Counted from the first letter of the stretch, positions 26,506 to 35,535 are shown. The stretch: DNA of 64,000 nt from JACKAQ01 sp020634975 [NCBI: Calditrichia bacterium] (GCA_020634975.1 JACKAQ010000002.1:186001-250000); one strand, 5' to 3'. Notes: a model not told the origin generated them from the letters alone. Numbers and translations are program-made.

Positions 26506-26776
26506 TTTTTAATTCAAATAAATTGAGATTAACAGATAAAATTAAAGCGATAAAAATAATGTGATATCGTTTGCTGAGCAAGTGAATTACCGGTCATTTT
26601 GCAATATGGGACATCATATTTATCGAAAAAAACATTTGGAAAAAAAGTTCTGAAACAATATTATTAAAAGTTTTGCGACAGAATTTAATTTTTACAAATA
26701 ACGGATTTTCAAAAATCAGTTTTTCACCAAAATTGGCGATAAATGGAATTAGAAATTGAAAACAGGATGTTTTACA

Positions 26777-27544
26777 GTGACTAATAAATGGTGGTTTAAA
26801 TACTTGTTGTTATTGAGGTTGACAGCTTTTGTTTCAATTGCCGGATTGTTCGCATGTGCCGGCAATTCGCCAAACACGTTGCTGTCTCAGCCGAAAATAG
26901 ATAAAGCTGTTGGTAACACTGTAAAAAATTCAGATTACAACATTTTACAGTATGATGATTTGGATTATTTCTCAGAAATTGCATTTGGCTCTGAGTATGG
27001 TTTCAGCAATTATGAAATCAAAAAATGGGAGAATGATGTTGAATTGCAGGTGATGGGGCATCCGACACAGCAGGATATTGCTGCCCTTGCTGCGGTAATC
27101 GCCGATCTGAACCAATTGATTAGCCCCAACTTGCACATCACTTTGGTGGAAAATGGCGGAAACGCGGAAATTCATTTTATTCCGCATTCGGAATTTTACC
27201 AATTTGAGCTTCCCGGATTGTTGTTTTACGGTGGTTTTTTCCGGAATTGGTGGCAGGCAAACGGGGAAATTTATCGCGGGTTGGTTGTTATCGGAACGGA
27301 TAAAACGGATCAAGAACTCCGAACACATTTGATTCGTGAAGAATTAACCCAAATGTTGGGTTTGATGAATGATTCAGTAAAATACCCGGACAGCATTTTT
27401 TTTCAGGCCAACAGTTTGACCGATAAATTTTCGGCGCTGGACATGCGATTGATCCGCTATTTATACAGCAACGCAATTCAGCCGGGAATGAACATGAACG
27501 AAGTTCGAAATCGCCTAAAAAATGCCCTGGCAAAAACCAACTGA
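26777..27544 (+). CDS. DUF2927 family lipoprotein
   Basis: About 255 residues. The start is best placed at the GTG at 26777 with AGGA nine bases upstream; a TTG at 26756 would add seven residues. A lipoprotein signal with lipobox GLFAC is followed by an extracytoplasmic domain. The C-terminal block THLIREELTQMLGLMNDSVKYPDSIFF with LDMRLIRYLYSN is characteristic of DUF2927, which looks like an inactive or divergent zinc-peptidase fold (REELTQ in place of HExxH). No function is established. Confidence 0.78.
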   Translation: MTNKWWFKYLLLLRLTAFVSIAGLFACAGNSPNTLLSQPKIDKAVGNTVKNSDYNILQYDDLDYFSEIAFGSEYGFSNYEIKKWENDVELQVMGHPTQQDIAALAAVIADLNQLISPNLHITLVENGGNAEIHFIPHSEFYQFELPGLLFYGGFFRNWWQANGEIYRGLVVIGTDKTDQELRTHLIREELTQMLGLMNDSVKYPDSIFFQANSLTDKFSALDMRLIRYLYSNAIQPGMNMNEVRNRLKNALAKTN

Positions 27545-27582
27545 AACCTTGTGAAAACAACAGCTTCATTTTTAATTTACAC

Positions 27583-27611
27583 TTGCATTTACAGACCTTG
27601 TCTTGTATATT
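27583..27611 (+). promoter_or_regulatory. Sigma-70-type promoter of tRNA-Val
   Basis: TTGCAT (27583-27588), a 17-base spacer, and TATATT (27606-27611). Expected start of transcription is near 27618, about 20 bases before the mature tRNA. Four of six and five of six consensus bases match. Confidence 0.5.
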
Positions 27612-27638
27612 CCTCGCCACTTAAAGTGGTATAAAAAA

Positions 27639-27712
27639 GGGGCTGTAGCTCAGCTGGTTAGAGCGCCACGTTGACATCGTGGAGGTCATCAGTTCGACTC
27701 TGGTCAGCCCCA
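27639..27712 (+). tRNA. tRNA-Val (anticodon GAC)
   Basis: A 74-base cloverleaf. The acceptor stem GGGGCTG pairs with CAGCCCC. The D arm is GCTC...GAGC. The anticodon stem CCACG/CGTGG closes loop TTGACAT, giving anticodon GAC at 27673-27675 for valine codons. The variable loop is five bases, and the T arm is ATCAG/CTGGT around TTCGACT. The 3' CCA is not encoded. It lies just upstream of thrS. Confidence 0.95.
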
Positions 27713-27719
27713 CTCATGC

Positions 27720-27746
27720 AAGCCACGAATCTGCTGTTCGTGGCTT
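27720..27746 (+). terminator. Stem-loop between tRNA-Val and thrS
   Basis: AAGCCACGAA (27720-27729) pairs perfectly with TTCGTGGCTT (27737-27746) around a seven-base loop. A 12-base palindrome GCTCAATTGAGC follows at 27748-27759. The T-run after the stem is short, so it may be a tRNA terminator, a processing signal or a thrS leader element. Confidence 0.45.
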
Positions 27747-27796
27747 TGCTCAATTGAGCCTTTACTGTTATTTTAAATGAGTTTACGTAGTTACAA

Positions 27797-29749
27797 ATGA
27801 TGAATCAGCAAATTAAAATCAGCTTTCCGGACGGTAATCAGCGCGAATTTGATTCGGGTATTACCGGCGGCGAAATCGCCAAATCAATCAGCGGCAAGCT
27901 GGCAAAAGTTGCACTTGCTGTTAAATTCAACGGAAAGGTTTTGGAGCTTTGGCGTCCATTAGACCAAGACGGCGAGTTGCAAATCCTGACGTTTGATGAT
28001 CCCGAAGGAAAAGAAGTTTTTTGGCACAGTACCGCGCATTTGATGGCACAGGCTATCAAGCGGAAATATCCGAAGGCGCAGTTGGGCATCGGTCCGCCAA
28101 TTGACGGCGGCTTTTATTATGATATTGATCTCGATCAGGCGATTACCCCTGAAGATTTTGACGCACTCGAATCTGAAATGGCCGCTATCGTCGATAAAGA
28201 TTTCCCAATTAACCGCGATGTGTTGAGCCGGAGTGATGCGCTTGATTTTTTCAAAAAGCATAACGAAGAACTCAAGCTCGAACTGATTAACGATTTGCCT
28301 GAAGATTCAACGATTACTGCATATTCGCAGGGGGAATTTACAGATCTTTGTCGTGGACCGCACGTGCCTTCGACCGGAAAACTGGGAAAGCATTTCAAGC
28401 TTCTCAGCGTTGCCGGCGCGTATTGGCGTGGTGATGAAAAACGGCAGCAACTGCAACGTATTTACGCTACAAATTATCCCAAACGGCAGATGCTGGACGA
28501 GCATCTCCGGCGAATTGAAGAGGCAAAAAAACGCGACCACAGAAAGCTTGGTAAAGAACTGGATTTATTCAGTTTTCATTCCGAAACGGCAGGTGCCGGG
28601 TTTGCATATTGGCATCCGAAAGGTGCTCTGGTTCGCACAACTATTGAAAATTTTCTGCGCGATGAACAGGAAAAGCGTGGTTATGAATTTGTGGTCAGCC
28701 CTCATATTGTTTCCGCTGAATTGTATAAAACCAGCGGTCACTATGACTGGTTTTTGGAAAATATGTATCCGATGACCATCGAAGGTGAGGAATATTTCAT
28801 CAAGCCGATGAATTGTCCCTGCCACATTAAAATATTTGAAACCAAACTGCACAGTTACCGGGATTTACCGGTTCGGCTGGCAGAATTCGGTACTGTTTAT
28901 CGGTACGAAAAAAGTGGTGTGTTGCACGGTTTGTTGCGTGTTCGCGGATTTACTCAGGACGATGCTCACATTTTTTGCACCGAAGAACAATTGAATGATG
29001 AAATTGTTGGTGTGCTCGATTTGCTCGAATTTGTGATGCAGAAATTTGGATTCACCGAGTATAAAATTGAGCTCAGCGTTTGGGATCCCGAAAATACTGC
29101 AAAATACGCCGGCGAAGCCAGTGAATGGGATCGCGCTGAACAAGCGTTGGTAGAGGCATTGAGTGGCAAAGGATGGGATTACACCCGTCACGAAGGCGAA
29201 GCTGCTTTTTACGGACCCAAAATCGATGTAAAAGTTGTTGATGCACTCGGGCGTTTGTGGCAATGCGGCACGGTTCAGTTTGATTTTAACCTGCCCCGCC
29301 GTTTTAAATTGAAATATATCGGAACTGATGGCAATTCACACATGCCATATATGGTCCACCGGGCTTTGGTCGGATCGATCGAGCGATTCGTCGGTGTGCT
29401 GGTCGAAAACTATGGCGGTCAATTTCCGCTGTGGCTGGCGCCGGTGCAGGCAGTTTTGATGCCGATTACGGATCGTCATTTGCCATATGCCCGTCAACTG
29501 GCTGAAGAGCTGCATCAAAAAGGTCTTCGCGTGGAAGTTGACGATCGTAATGAGAAAGTCGGTTTCAAAATTCGCGAAGCTGAAGTGATGAAAATCCCGT
29601 ATATGCTGGTTGTCGGCGATAAAGAAGTTGAAGATCAGCAGGTATCGGTTCGTCACAAAGGCGAAGGTAACCTTGGTTCCATGCCGGTTGCAGCATTAGC
29701 CGATCGGTTGGTTCATGAGATCGAGAACAAAGTTATTTATTCATCATAA
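27797..29749 (+). CDS. thrS: Threonyl-tRNA synthetase
   Basis: Class II synthetase of 650 residues. A TGS domain (residues 4-65) and the N2 editing domain with HSTAHLMAQA and CRGPHV come first. The catalytic core follows with motif 2 (FRYE-like TVYRYEKSGVLHGLLRVRGF) and zinc ligand Cys in NCPCHIKIF. The anticodon-binding domain ends the protein. ATG ATG at 27797; the second ATG is also possible. infC follows 16 bases after the stop. The thrS-infC-rpmI-rplT-pheST order is the classic bacterial one. Confidence 0.97.
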   Translation: MMNQQIKISFPDGNQREFDSGITGGEIAKSISGKLAKVALAVKFNGKVLELWRPLDQDGELQILTFDDPEGKEVFWHSTAHLMAQAIKRKYPKAQLGIGPPIDGGFYYDIDLDQAITPEDFDALESEMAAIVDKDFPINRDVLSRSDALDFFKKHNEELKLELINDLPEDSTITAYSQGEFTDLCRGPHVPSTGKLGKHFKLLSVAGAYWRGDEKRQQLQRIYATNYPKRQMLDEHLRRIEEAKKRDHRKLGKELDLFSFHSETAGAGFAYWHPKGALVRTTIENFLRDEQEKRGYEFVVSPHIVSAELYKTSGHYDWFLENMYPMTIEGEEYFIKPMNCPCHIKIFETKLHSYRDLPVRLAEFGTVYRYEKSGVLHGLLRVRGFTQDDAHIFCTEEQLNDEIVGVLDLLEFVMQKFGFTEYKIELSVWDPENTAKYAGEASEWDRAEQALVEALSGKGWDYTRHEGEAAFYGPKIDVKVVDALGRLWQCGTVQFDFNLPRRFKLKYIGTDGNSHMPYMVHRALVGSIERFVGVLVENYGGQFPLWLAPVQAVLMPITDRHLPYARQLAEELHQKGLRVEVDDRNEKVGFKIREAEVMKIPYMLVVGDKEVEDQQVSVRHKGEGNLGSMPVAALADRLVHEIENKVIYSS

Positions 29750-29765
29750 CACACAGGAGTAAAGT

Positions 29766-30284
29766 ATTAACAAAAAGAACGATACGACCCGGATTAACAA
29801 CCAGATTCGCGTACCACAGGTAAGGGTCATTGGTCATGACGGGGAACAGTTGGGAATTATGAATACCCGCGACGCAATGAAAGCTGCATTGGATGTGCGC
29901 CTCGATCTGGTTGAAGTTGCGCCAAATGCCTCGCCACCTGTTTGCAGGATCATGGACTTCGGCAAATATCAGTACGAAAAGAACAAAAAAGAGAAAGAAG
30001 GACGGAAGAAAACCCATACCGTTACGGTAAAGGAAATTCGCCTGCGTCCCAAGACCGATACCCATGATATGGAAACAAAGATGAAACAGGCAAAAAAGTT
30101 TCTGGAGCAGAAAAACAAAGTCAAATTTTCTGTGATATTCAAAGGCCGGGAACTGGCGTATAAAGATATGGGTAGAGTACTCCTGGAAGAAGTGTTAAAA
30201 GAACTTGAAGAAGATGGTGTCATCGAACAGCCGATTAAGTTGGAAGGGCGACGGATGACCTTGTTATTGAATAGTAAACATTAA
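29766..30284 (+). CDS. infC: Translation initiation factor IF-3 (ATT start)
   Basis: IF-3 binds the 30S subunit and rejects non-canonical start codons. The protein is 172 residues when started at the ATT at 29766, which has AGGAG six bases upstream (29755-29759). The frame is open from there, and the first residues (ATT)NKKNDTTRINNQIRVPQVRVIG match the conserved IF-3 N-terminus. An internal TTG/ATG start would cut this off. ATT at infC is known to allow autoregulation because IF-3 discriminates against it. Blocks RLDLVEVAPNASPPVC, MDFGKYQYEK and VKFSVIFKGREL are typical. Confidence 0.95.
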   Translation: MNKKNDTTRINNQIRVPQVRVIGHDGEQLGIMNTRDAMKAALDVRLDLVEVAPNASPPVCRIMDFGKYQYEKNKKEKEGRKKTHTVTVKEIRLRPKTDTHDMETKMKQAKKFLEQKNKVKFSVIFKGRELAYKDMGRVLLEEVLKELEEDGVIEQPIKLEGRRMTLLLNSKH

Positions 30285-30302
30285 AATACACATTTAAACC
30301 CT

Positions 30303-30343
30303 GTTCGCGAAAGATTCACCCCCGACCAGAATCCGGAACGAAC
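30303..30343 (+). promoter_or_regulatory. Possible leader fold ahead of rpmI
   Basis: Two nested stems: GTTCG (30303-30307) with CGAAC (30339-30343), and GATTC (30313-30317) with GAATC (30329-30333), separated by a five-by-five internal loop. It lies in the 81-base infC-rpmI gap, where L20 autoregulatory leaders occur in other bacteria. Function inferred from position only. Confidence 0.35.
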
Positions 30344-30365
30344 GCTAATTGGAAAGGATTACACG

Positions 30366-30563
30366 ATGCCTAAAATGAAATCCAACCGCGGCGCGAAAAA
30401 GCGTTTCAAATTGACCGCCAGCGGGAAAGTTAAGCATCGCCGAAATTACAAAAGCCATATTCTGACCAAAAAAAGCACGAAGCGTAAGCGCGATCTTCGC
30501 AAATACAAATACGTCCACGATTCGGATGTGCCGCGTGTAAAGGAAATGTTGCTGGCTAGCTAA
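30366..30563 (+). CDS. rpmI: 50S ribosomal protein bL35
   Basis: A 65-residue, very basic protein with the family opening [21 protein letters not shown] and the [16 protein letters not shown] core. A GGAAAGGA ribosome binding site precedes the ATG. It lies between infC and rplT as in most bacteria. Confidence 0.97.
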   Translation: MPKMKSNRGAKKRFKLTASGKVKHRRNYKSHILTKKSTKRKRDLRKYKYVHDSDVPRVKEMLLAS

Positions 30564-30626
30564 TCTGGCTTCGGCGGTTTTTTATGAATTCAAGATGTAA
30601 CGATTATTGTAACGGAGAAATTAATC

Positions 30627-30974
30627 ATGCCAAGAGCAAAAAATAATGTCGCAGCACGTAAGCGACACAAAAAAGTAATGAAAATGGCGAAAGGCTATCG
30701 CCTGAGCAAAAGCAACCTGTATCGTACCGCAAAAGATACGGTCGAAAAAGGATTGCAATATGCCTATCGCGATCGTCGCCAGAAAAAACGGAGTTTCCGC
30801 AGTTTGTGGATTGCCCGTATCAACGCTGCATGCCGTTTGAATGGCACAACTTATTCGCAATTTATGCACGGTTTGAGCGCGATTAATGTTGAACTGGATC
30901 GTAAAGCTTTGGCACAAATGGCCATGCACGATCCGGAAGGTTTTAAAGCGTTGGTCGATCAGACAGCTGCCTGA
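30627..30974 (+). CDS. rplT: 50S ribosomal protein bL20
   Basis: A 115-residue basic protein that binds 23S rRNA early in 50S assembly and often represses its own operon. It starts [20 protein letters not shown] and contains the expected [13 protein letters not shown] and [10 protein letters not shown] blocks. Ends at a strong terminator. Confidence 0.97.
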   Translation: MPRAKNNVAARKRHKKVMKMAKGYRLSKSNLYRTAKDTVEKGLQYAYRDRRQKKRSFRSLWIARINAACRLNGTTYSQFMHGLSAINVELDRKALAQMAMHDPEGFKALVDQTAA

Positions 30975-31001
30975 GCCATTCGCTGATTTTGATAAAAAAA
31001 C

Positions 31002-31044
31002 AAAATAGGAATCGAGCTGTTCAGGTTTGGTTCCTATTTTTTTT
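31002..31044 (+). terminator. Strong terminator after rplT
   Basis: AAAATAGGAA (31002-31011) pairs with TTCCTATTTT (31031-31040), a ten-pair stem with a 19-base loop, followed by TTTT. It lies between rplT and pheS and could also serve as a pheST attenuator. Confidence 0.8.
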
Positions 31045-31105
31045 ACACCGGGAGATGCCCAGTTGACGGCATTTATTTTTGCACTAAATTCTTGAAAATA
31101 ACACC

Positions 31106-32086
31106 ATGAAAAATCAAGTATCAGAAGTTCGGGATCAATTTTTAAGAGAAATCCAGTCTGCAAACGACGCTAATTCGCTGGAAGCACTGCGCGTAAAATA
31201 TTTGGGAAGAAAAGGTTCCGTAACCGGGTTGTTCAAATTGATGGGCAAAGTTTCAGCCGATGAAAGACCCGCTTTCGGAAAATTGCTAAACGAATTGCGC
31301 GACGAAGTTGAAACTGCGTTGAAAGAAAAAACCGAACAAGCCGACAGCACACCCAAAACAGCATCCATCGACCTGAGTTTACCGGGACGCAAACCTCGGG
31401 TCGGGCGGTTGCACCCGCTGACCCAGATTGCCCGCGAAATCAAACAAATTTTTGGACGAATGGGCTTCAGCATCGCGGAAGGGCCGGAAGTTGAATCGGA
31501 TTATCTCAACTTTGAATCGCTAAATACGCCCAAATTACATCCTGCGCGATCGATGCAGGATACGTTTTATGTGAGTGCGGAATTGCTGTTGCGAACCCAC
31601 ACTTCGCCGGTTCAGATTCGCACGATGCATGCTAACAAACCGCCAATTCGTATTATTGCGCCGGGCAGGGTGTATCGACGCGATACGCCGGATGCCAGTC
31701 ACTCACCGGTTTTTCACCAGGTTGAGGGATTGTATATCGACGAAGGTGTAAGCATGGGCGATTTGAAAGCCATTTTGGCAACCTTTGCCCGTGAAATGTT
31801 TGGCGAGGAAACAAAAGTTCGCTTTCGCCCAAGCTTTTTCCCGTTTACAGAACCGAGCGCAGAAGTGGATATTTGGTGGGAATCCGCTCGCGGCGGTCGC
31901 TGGCTGGAAATTATGGGCTGTGGAATGGTTGACCCGAATGTGCTCGAAATGGCCAATGTCGATCCTGAAAAATATACCGGCTGGGCATTTGGAATGGGAA
32001 TTGATCGCATTGCAATGCTCAAATATTCGCTAAAAGATATTCGCCTGTTCTTTGATAACGATATGCGTTTTTTAGAACAGTTTTGA
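31106..32086 (+). CDS. pheS: Phenylalanyl-tRNA synthetase alpha subunit
   Basis: The 326-residue alpha subunit of the alpha2-beta2 class II enzyme. An N-terminal coiled coil (1-90) is followed by the catalytic domain with motif 2 (RVYRRDTPDASHSPVFHQVEG) and motif 3 (GWAFGMGIDRIAMLKY). The substrate pocket PSFFPFTEPSAEVD is intact. pheT follows after 67 bases. Confidence 0.96.
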   Translation: MKNQVSEVRDQFLREIQSANDANSLEALRVKYLGRKGSVTGLFKLMGKVSADERPAFGKLLNELRDEVETALKEKTEQADSTPKTASIDLSLPGRKPRVGRLHPLTQIAREIKQIFGRMGFSIAEGPEVESDYLNFESLNTPKLHPARSMQDTFYVSAELLLRTHTSPVQIRTMHANKPPIRIIAPGRVYRRDTPDASHSPVFHQVEGLYIDEGVSMGDLKAILATFAREMFGEETKVRFRPSFFPFTEPSAEVDIWWESARGGRWLEIMGCGMVDPNVLEMANVDPEKYTGWAFGMGIDRIAMLKYSLKDIRLFFDNDMRFLEQF

Positions 32087-32153
32087 TGCTTTAAGCGCAT
32101 TTTAAACAATAGTTTATACACTTGTTCGACTCAAAAAAACAAACGTGATTTAA

Positions 32154-34532
32154 ATGAAAATTTCATACAATTGGCTTAAAGAATTCGTCGATATTGAGAT
32201 GGACGCCGAAACTCTGGCAGAGCGATTGAGTTTGGTGGGCTTCGAAGTTGACGAAGTAAAAACGCAAAGTTTGGACATTCCCGGTATTGTTATCGGAAAA
32301 GTATTGAGCAGAGAAAAACATCCGAATGCAGACAAGCTTTCTGTGTGCAGCGTTGATGTTGCAGATGGCGAACCACTGTCCATTATTTGCGGTGCACCGA
32401 ATGTTGCTGCGGGACAAACCGTCATCGTTGCCAAAATAGGCGCAACACTGCCGATCGGGCTAACAATTCGCAAAGCCAAAATTCGAGATATCGCATCCCA
32501 CGGGATGATTTGTTCGCAGGAAGAATTGGGGCTGGCTGAAAAATCTGACGGTATATGGGTGCAAAATGACAATCTGGTAGCCGGTACGCCGTTGGCGAAA
32601 GCGCTCAATTATGAAACGGATTACATTCTGGATATCGGCGTAACGCCCAATCGTCCGGATGGATTGAACCATATTGGCATCGCCCGCGAAGTTGCGGCGA
32701 TTTGCGGTAAACAACTACACATCCCGACACCAAAATTTCATGAATCAACAGAAAAAACGGCAGAAAACATTTCGGTCCGAATCGACTGTCCGGAAACTTG
32801 TCCGCGATACGCGGCGCGTTTGATTAGAAATGTAAAATTGAGCCCATCTCCGGAATGGATGCAGCGCAGGCTTGACGCCGTCGGAATGCGTCCGATCAAT
32901 AACGTTGTGGATATTACCAATTACGTCATGTTGGAAACGGGGCAGCCGTTGCACGCGTTTGATTACGATTTGGTTGCCGATGGGCAAATCATTGTCCGAG
33001 AATCTCAAAAAGGTGAAAAATTTGTAACACTGGATGACAAAACCCACAAACTGCAGGCTGGTACCGTGCTCATTTGCGATGCGGAAAAACCGGTCGCTTT
33101 GGGTGGCATTATGGGTGGTTTAAATTCCGAAGTAAATGCCAAAACCACTAATATTTTGTTGGAAGCTGCCTATTTTCACCCGGAAAATATCCAGCGGAGC
33201 CTGCGTTATTTAGGAATGAATTCCGAAGCCTCAATGCGATTTGAACGCGGTGTCGATCCCAACGGAACGCTGCACGCCCTTTCCCGGGCAACGGAATTGC
33301 TGATCGCGTACGCTGGAGGAGAAGCTTCAACCGGCGCAGTGGATGAATATCCGAATCCCGTTCATCCCGCAACAATTGAACTCGATGTTCATAAAATCAA
33401 CCGCTTGCTCGGCACTAACCTCGATGCTGGCTTGATGACGCAACTTCTTGAAAAAATAGAAATTACAAAAAATGGAAATCAGGTGATTGCACCAACCTTC
33501 CGGCCCGATTTGGAGCGCGTTGCGGACATCGCAGAAGAAGTTGCCCGGCTTTACGGTTACGAAAATATCGAAGAAGTGGTATCGACGCCAGTTGCCTACC
33601 GACGTCTGTCAAATCCCTTTGATGATTTTGTGGATACTGTAAAAGATATTTTGACTGGCACCGGATTGCAGGAAGTTGTGACCAATAGTTTGATCAATTC
33701 TGAAGAATATACCAAATTGACCGGTGATCCGATTTACACTGTGCTCAATCCCTTAAATGCGGATTTAGACGGGTTGCGTAACAACCTGATTCCCGGTTTG
33801 CTGAACGTTGTTCGTCACAACTTGTATCGCCAGCGTCGCGACCTGGCAATTTTTGAAATCAGCCGGGTTTTTCACCATCCCGGATCGCTCGTGGAACGGG
33901 CAAGAGAAGAGTTACATCTGGCAATAATACTCAGCGGCAAGCGTGAAGGCGACAACTGGCTGGCATCATCTGATGAGTATAATTTCTATGATATTAAAGG
34001 ATTTGTGGAGTTTTTGGGTGACAAGATTTCGCTTGACAACTTTGCATTTATTCCGTATGATAACCCATTGGTGGAAACACAAAGTGTCAAATTAAATCTG
34101 GGAAATCGGGAGGTTGGTTTTCTCGGTAAGCTAGGAAAATCGATCCAAAAGTATTATGACATTGAACATCCGGTGTTTGTTGCGCAGCTAAATCTTGAAA
34201 CGCTTTTCGAAAGTTACGGTAAAACTTTCCAATATCAGGATCTGCCCCGTTACCCGTTTGTCGAACGCGATTTGGCACTCATTTTGGCAAACGACATTCA
34301 AACAGGAGATGTGTTGCAAACCATTCAGAAATCTGGTGGAAAGTTGCTAAAAGATACCTCTGTATTTGATGTTTATGCCGGAAAACAAATTGAATCAGGG
34401 TTGAAAAGTGTTGCATTTCGGTTGATATTTCAATCGAACGAAAAAACGCTTACAGAACAAGAAGTTAACACTGTTTTTGATAAAATTTTAAATGCAGTGA
34501 CTAAATTGCATGATGCAAAATTAAGAACCTGA
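32154..34532 (+). CDS. pheT: Phenylalanyl-tRNA synthetase beta subunit
   Basis: The 792-residue beta subunit. The order is the expected one: an N-terminal tRNA-binding OB-fold (about 40-150, VLSREKHPNADKLSVC), B3/4 editing domain (about 210-370), B5 domain (about 400-470), core catalytic-like domain, and a C-terminal FDX-ACB domain (about 700-792, RYPFVERDLALIL). Full length compared with the family. The next small gene starts 27 bases after the stop. Confidence 0.96.
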   Translation: MKISYNWLKEFVDIEMDAETLAERLSLVGFEVDEVKTQSLDIPGIVIGKVLSREKHPNADKLSVCSVDVADGEPLSIICGAPNVAAGQTVIVAKIGATLPIGLTIRKAKIRDIASHGMICSQEELGLAEKSDGIWVQNDNLVAGTPLAKALNYETDYILDIGVTPNRPDGLNHIGIAREVAAICGKQLHIPTPKFHESTEKTAENISVRIDCPETCPRYAARLIRNVKLSPSPEWMQRRLDAVGMRPINNVVDITNYVMLETGQPLHAFDYDLVADGQIIVRESQKGEKFVTLDDKTHKLQAGTVLICDAEKPVALGGIMGGLNSEVNAKTTNILLEAAYFHPENIQRSLRYLGMNSEASMRFERGVDPNGTLHALSRATELLIAYAGGEASTGAVDEYPNPVHPATIELDVHKINRLLGTNLDAGLMTQLLEKIEITKNGNQVIAPTFRPDLERVADIAEEVARLYGYENIEEVVSTPVAYRRLSNPFDDFVDTVKDILTGTGLQEVVTNSLINSEEYTKLTGDPIYTVLNPLNADLDGLRNNLIPGLLNVVRHNLYRQRRDLAIFEISRVFHHPGSLVERAREELHLAIILSGKREGDNWLASSDEYNFYDIKGFVEFLGDKISLDNFAFIPYDNPLVETQSVKLNLGNREVGFLGKLGKSIQKYYDIEHPVFVAQLNLETLFESYGKTFQYQDLPRYPFVERDLALILANDIQTGDVLQTIQKSGGKLLKDTSVFDVYAGKQIESGLKSVAFRLIFQSNEKTLTEQEVNTVFDKILNAVTKLHDAKLRT

Positions 34533-34559
34533 TATATGCCTCAGCCAGAAGAAACAACT

Positions 34560-34811
34560 ATGGATCGCTTGTTCAACAAAGTCGACGCTTTGCTGAAATT
34601 GGTTGAAAATCTTAAGGCTGAAAATACTTTACTGAAAAAAAAAATAGCTGAAATACAGCGACATCCGAAAACCAATCCGGATGATAGCGAAACGAATGAC
34701 AAAGAATTGAGCCACCTGAAAAAAGAAAACAAACTGCTGAAGGAGAGAGAGAAGCTAATCAAAAACAAGGTTGAACGGCTTATGGTCAAACTTGAAAATA
34801 TTGAAAGTTAG
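34560..34811 (+). CDS. Short coiled-coil protein, ZapB-like
   Basis: An 83-residue, almost wholly helical protein (MDRLFNKVDALLKLVENLKAENTLL, then a charged second helix). The first 28 residues resemble the start of ZapB/YgfE-associated coiled-coil proteins that bind ZapA in Gram-negative bacteria. The ATG at 34560 is chosen; an ATG at 34536 would add eight residues. It lies directly upstream of zapA, 31 bases apart from stop to ATG, which supports a cell-division role by context. Confidence 0.6.
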   Translation: MDRLFNKVDALLKLVENLKAENTLLKKKIAEIQRHPKTNPDDSETNDKELSHLKKENKLLKEREKLIKNKVERLMVKLENIES

Positions 34812-34842
34812 CGGGGTCCGAAAGCGTATTTGGGAATCTAAA

Positions 34843-35166
34843 ATGAGCAAAGACAGAGATCTGCATTCTATAAAAGTTGAAATATCGGGAGATACTTACC
34901 TTCTAAAATCCGACAAAAATCCCGAACACGTTGCAGCAATTGCCAAGTATGTCAATGACAAAATTCGTACGTTTACGATCAAATCGGCTGTTAAATCCCC
35001 AACAAAAATTGCGGTATTGGCAGCCCTGAATATATCAGAAGAACTTTTGGAATTGCGCGAAAAATATGCAAAATTGATCGGGCAATTGGAGCTGTACGAA
35101 AAGCAAAGCAAAGATGTTTCCGATACGATTGATGAAGTTTTAAGTGATTCGATAAATAGCAATTAA
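34843..35166 (+). CDS. zapA: Cell division protein ZapA
   Basis: A 107-residue ZapA, which bundles FtsZ filaments. The N-terminal globular part reads SIKVEISGDTYLLKSDKNPEHVAAIAKYVNDKI, followed by the coiled-coil tail. The ATG at 34843 is used; an in-frame start at 34771 would lie in the previous gene. A probable 6S RNA gene starts at once after the stop, as in many bacteria. Confidence 0.87.
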   Translation: MSKDRDLHSIKVEISGDTYLLKSDKNPEHVAAIAKYVNDKIRTFTIKSAVKSPTKIAVLAALNISEELLELREKYAKLIGQLELYEKQSKDVSDTIDEVLSDSINSN

Positions 35167-35170
35167 AAAA

Positions 35171-35350
35171 ATCCCTGCACCGGTTCTGGTGTCGTATTTG
35201 GAAGAACCAACACTATTATATTGGGAGTTTGACTCTATACGCCTATTGCAAACCTTCCTCGTTAGAAGGCAGCATGAATCGTTTAGGCAGGCACCCACTG
35301 TGTAAAATTGGAAGGTTCTTCTCAAATCCGCTGGAACTCTGCAGGGTTTT
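35171..35350 (+). ncRNA. ssrS: 6S RNA
   Basis: An RNA of about 180 bases right after zapA, the usual place of ssrS in many bacteria. The ends pair as CCCTGCA (35173-35179) with TGCAGGG (35340-35346), followed by a T-run. Inner pairing is GTTC/GAAC (35183-35186 with 35334-35337) and GAAGAACC with GGTTCTTC (35201-35208 with 35313-35320). A large central region is left open, as in the RNA polymerase-binding bubble. A possible promoter TTGATG (35129-35134) with 16 bases to GATAAA (35151-35156) lies at the end of zapA. 6S RNA mimics open promoter DNA to bind RNA polymerase. Confidence 0.72.
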
Positions 35351-35535
35351 TTATTTTAAAAAGTTCGTGTTCGCATATGAACAGATTATTTCTTATTTTT
35401 GGCTTAACTTAAAAACTGATATTATTTTTATGTTTTTGTTTGAATGGCGACAAAATTCAGTTTTTAAGTTGACCCAAAATTACTGAAATTCAAGCGACAA
35501 CAGAAACGACGGAAATAAACGGAGGAAACGAACAA

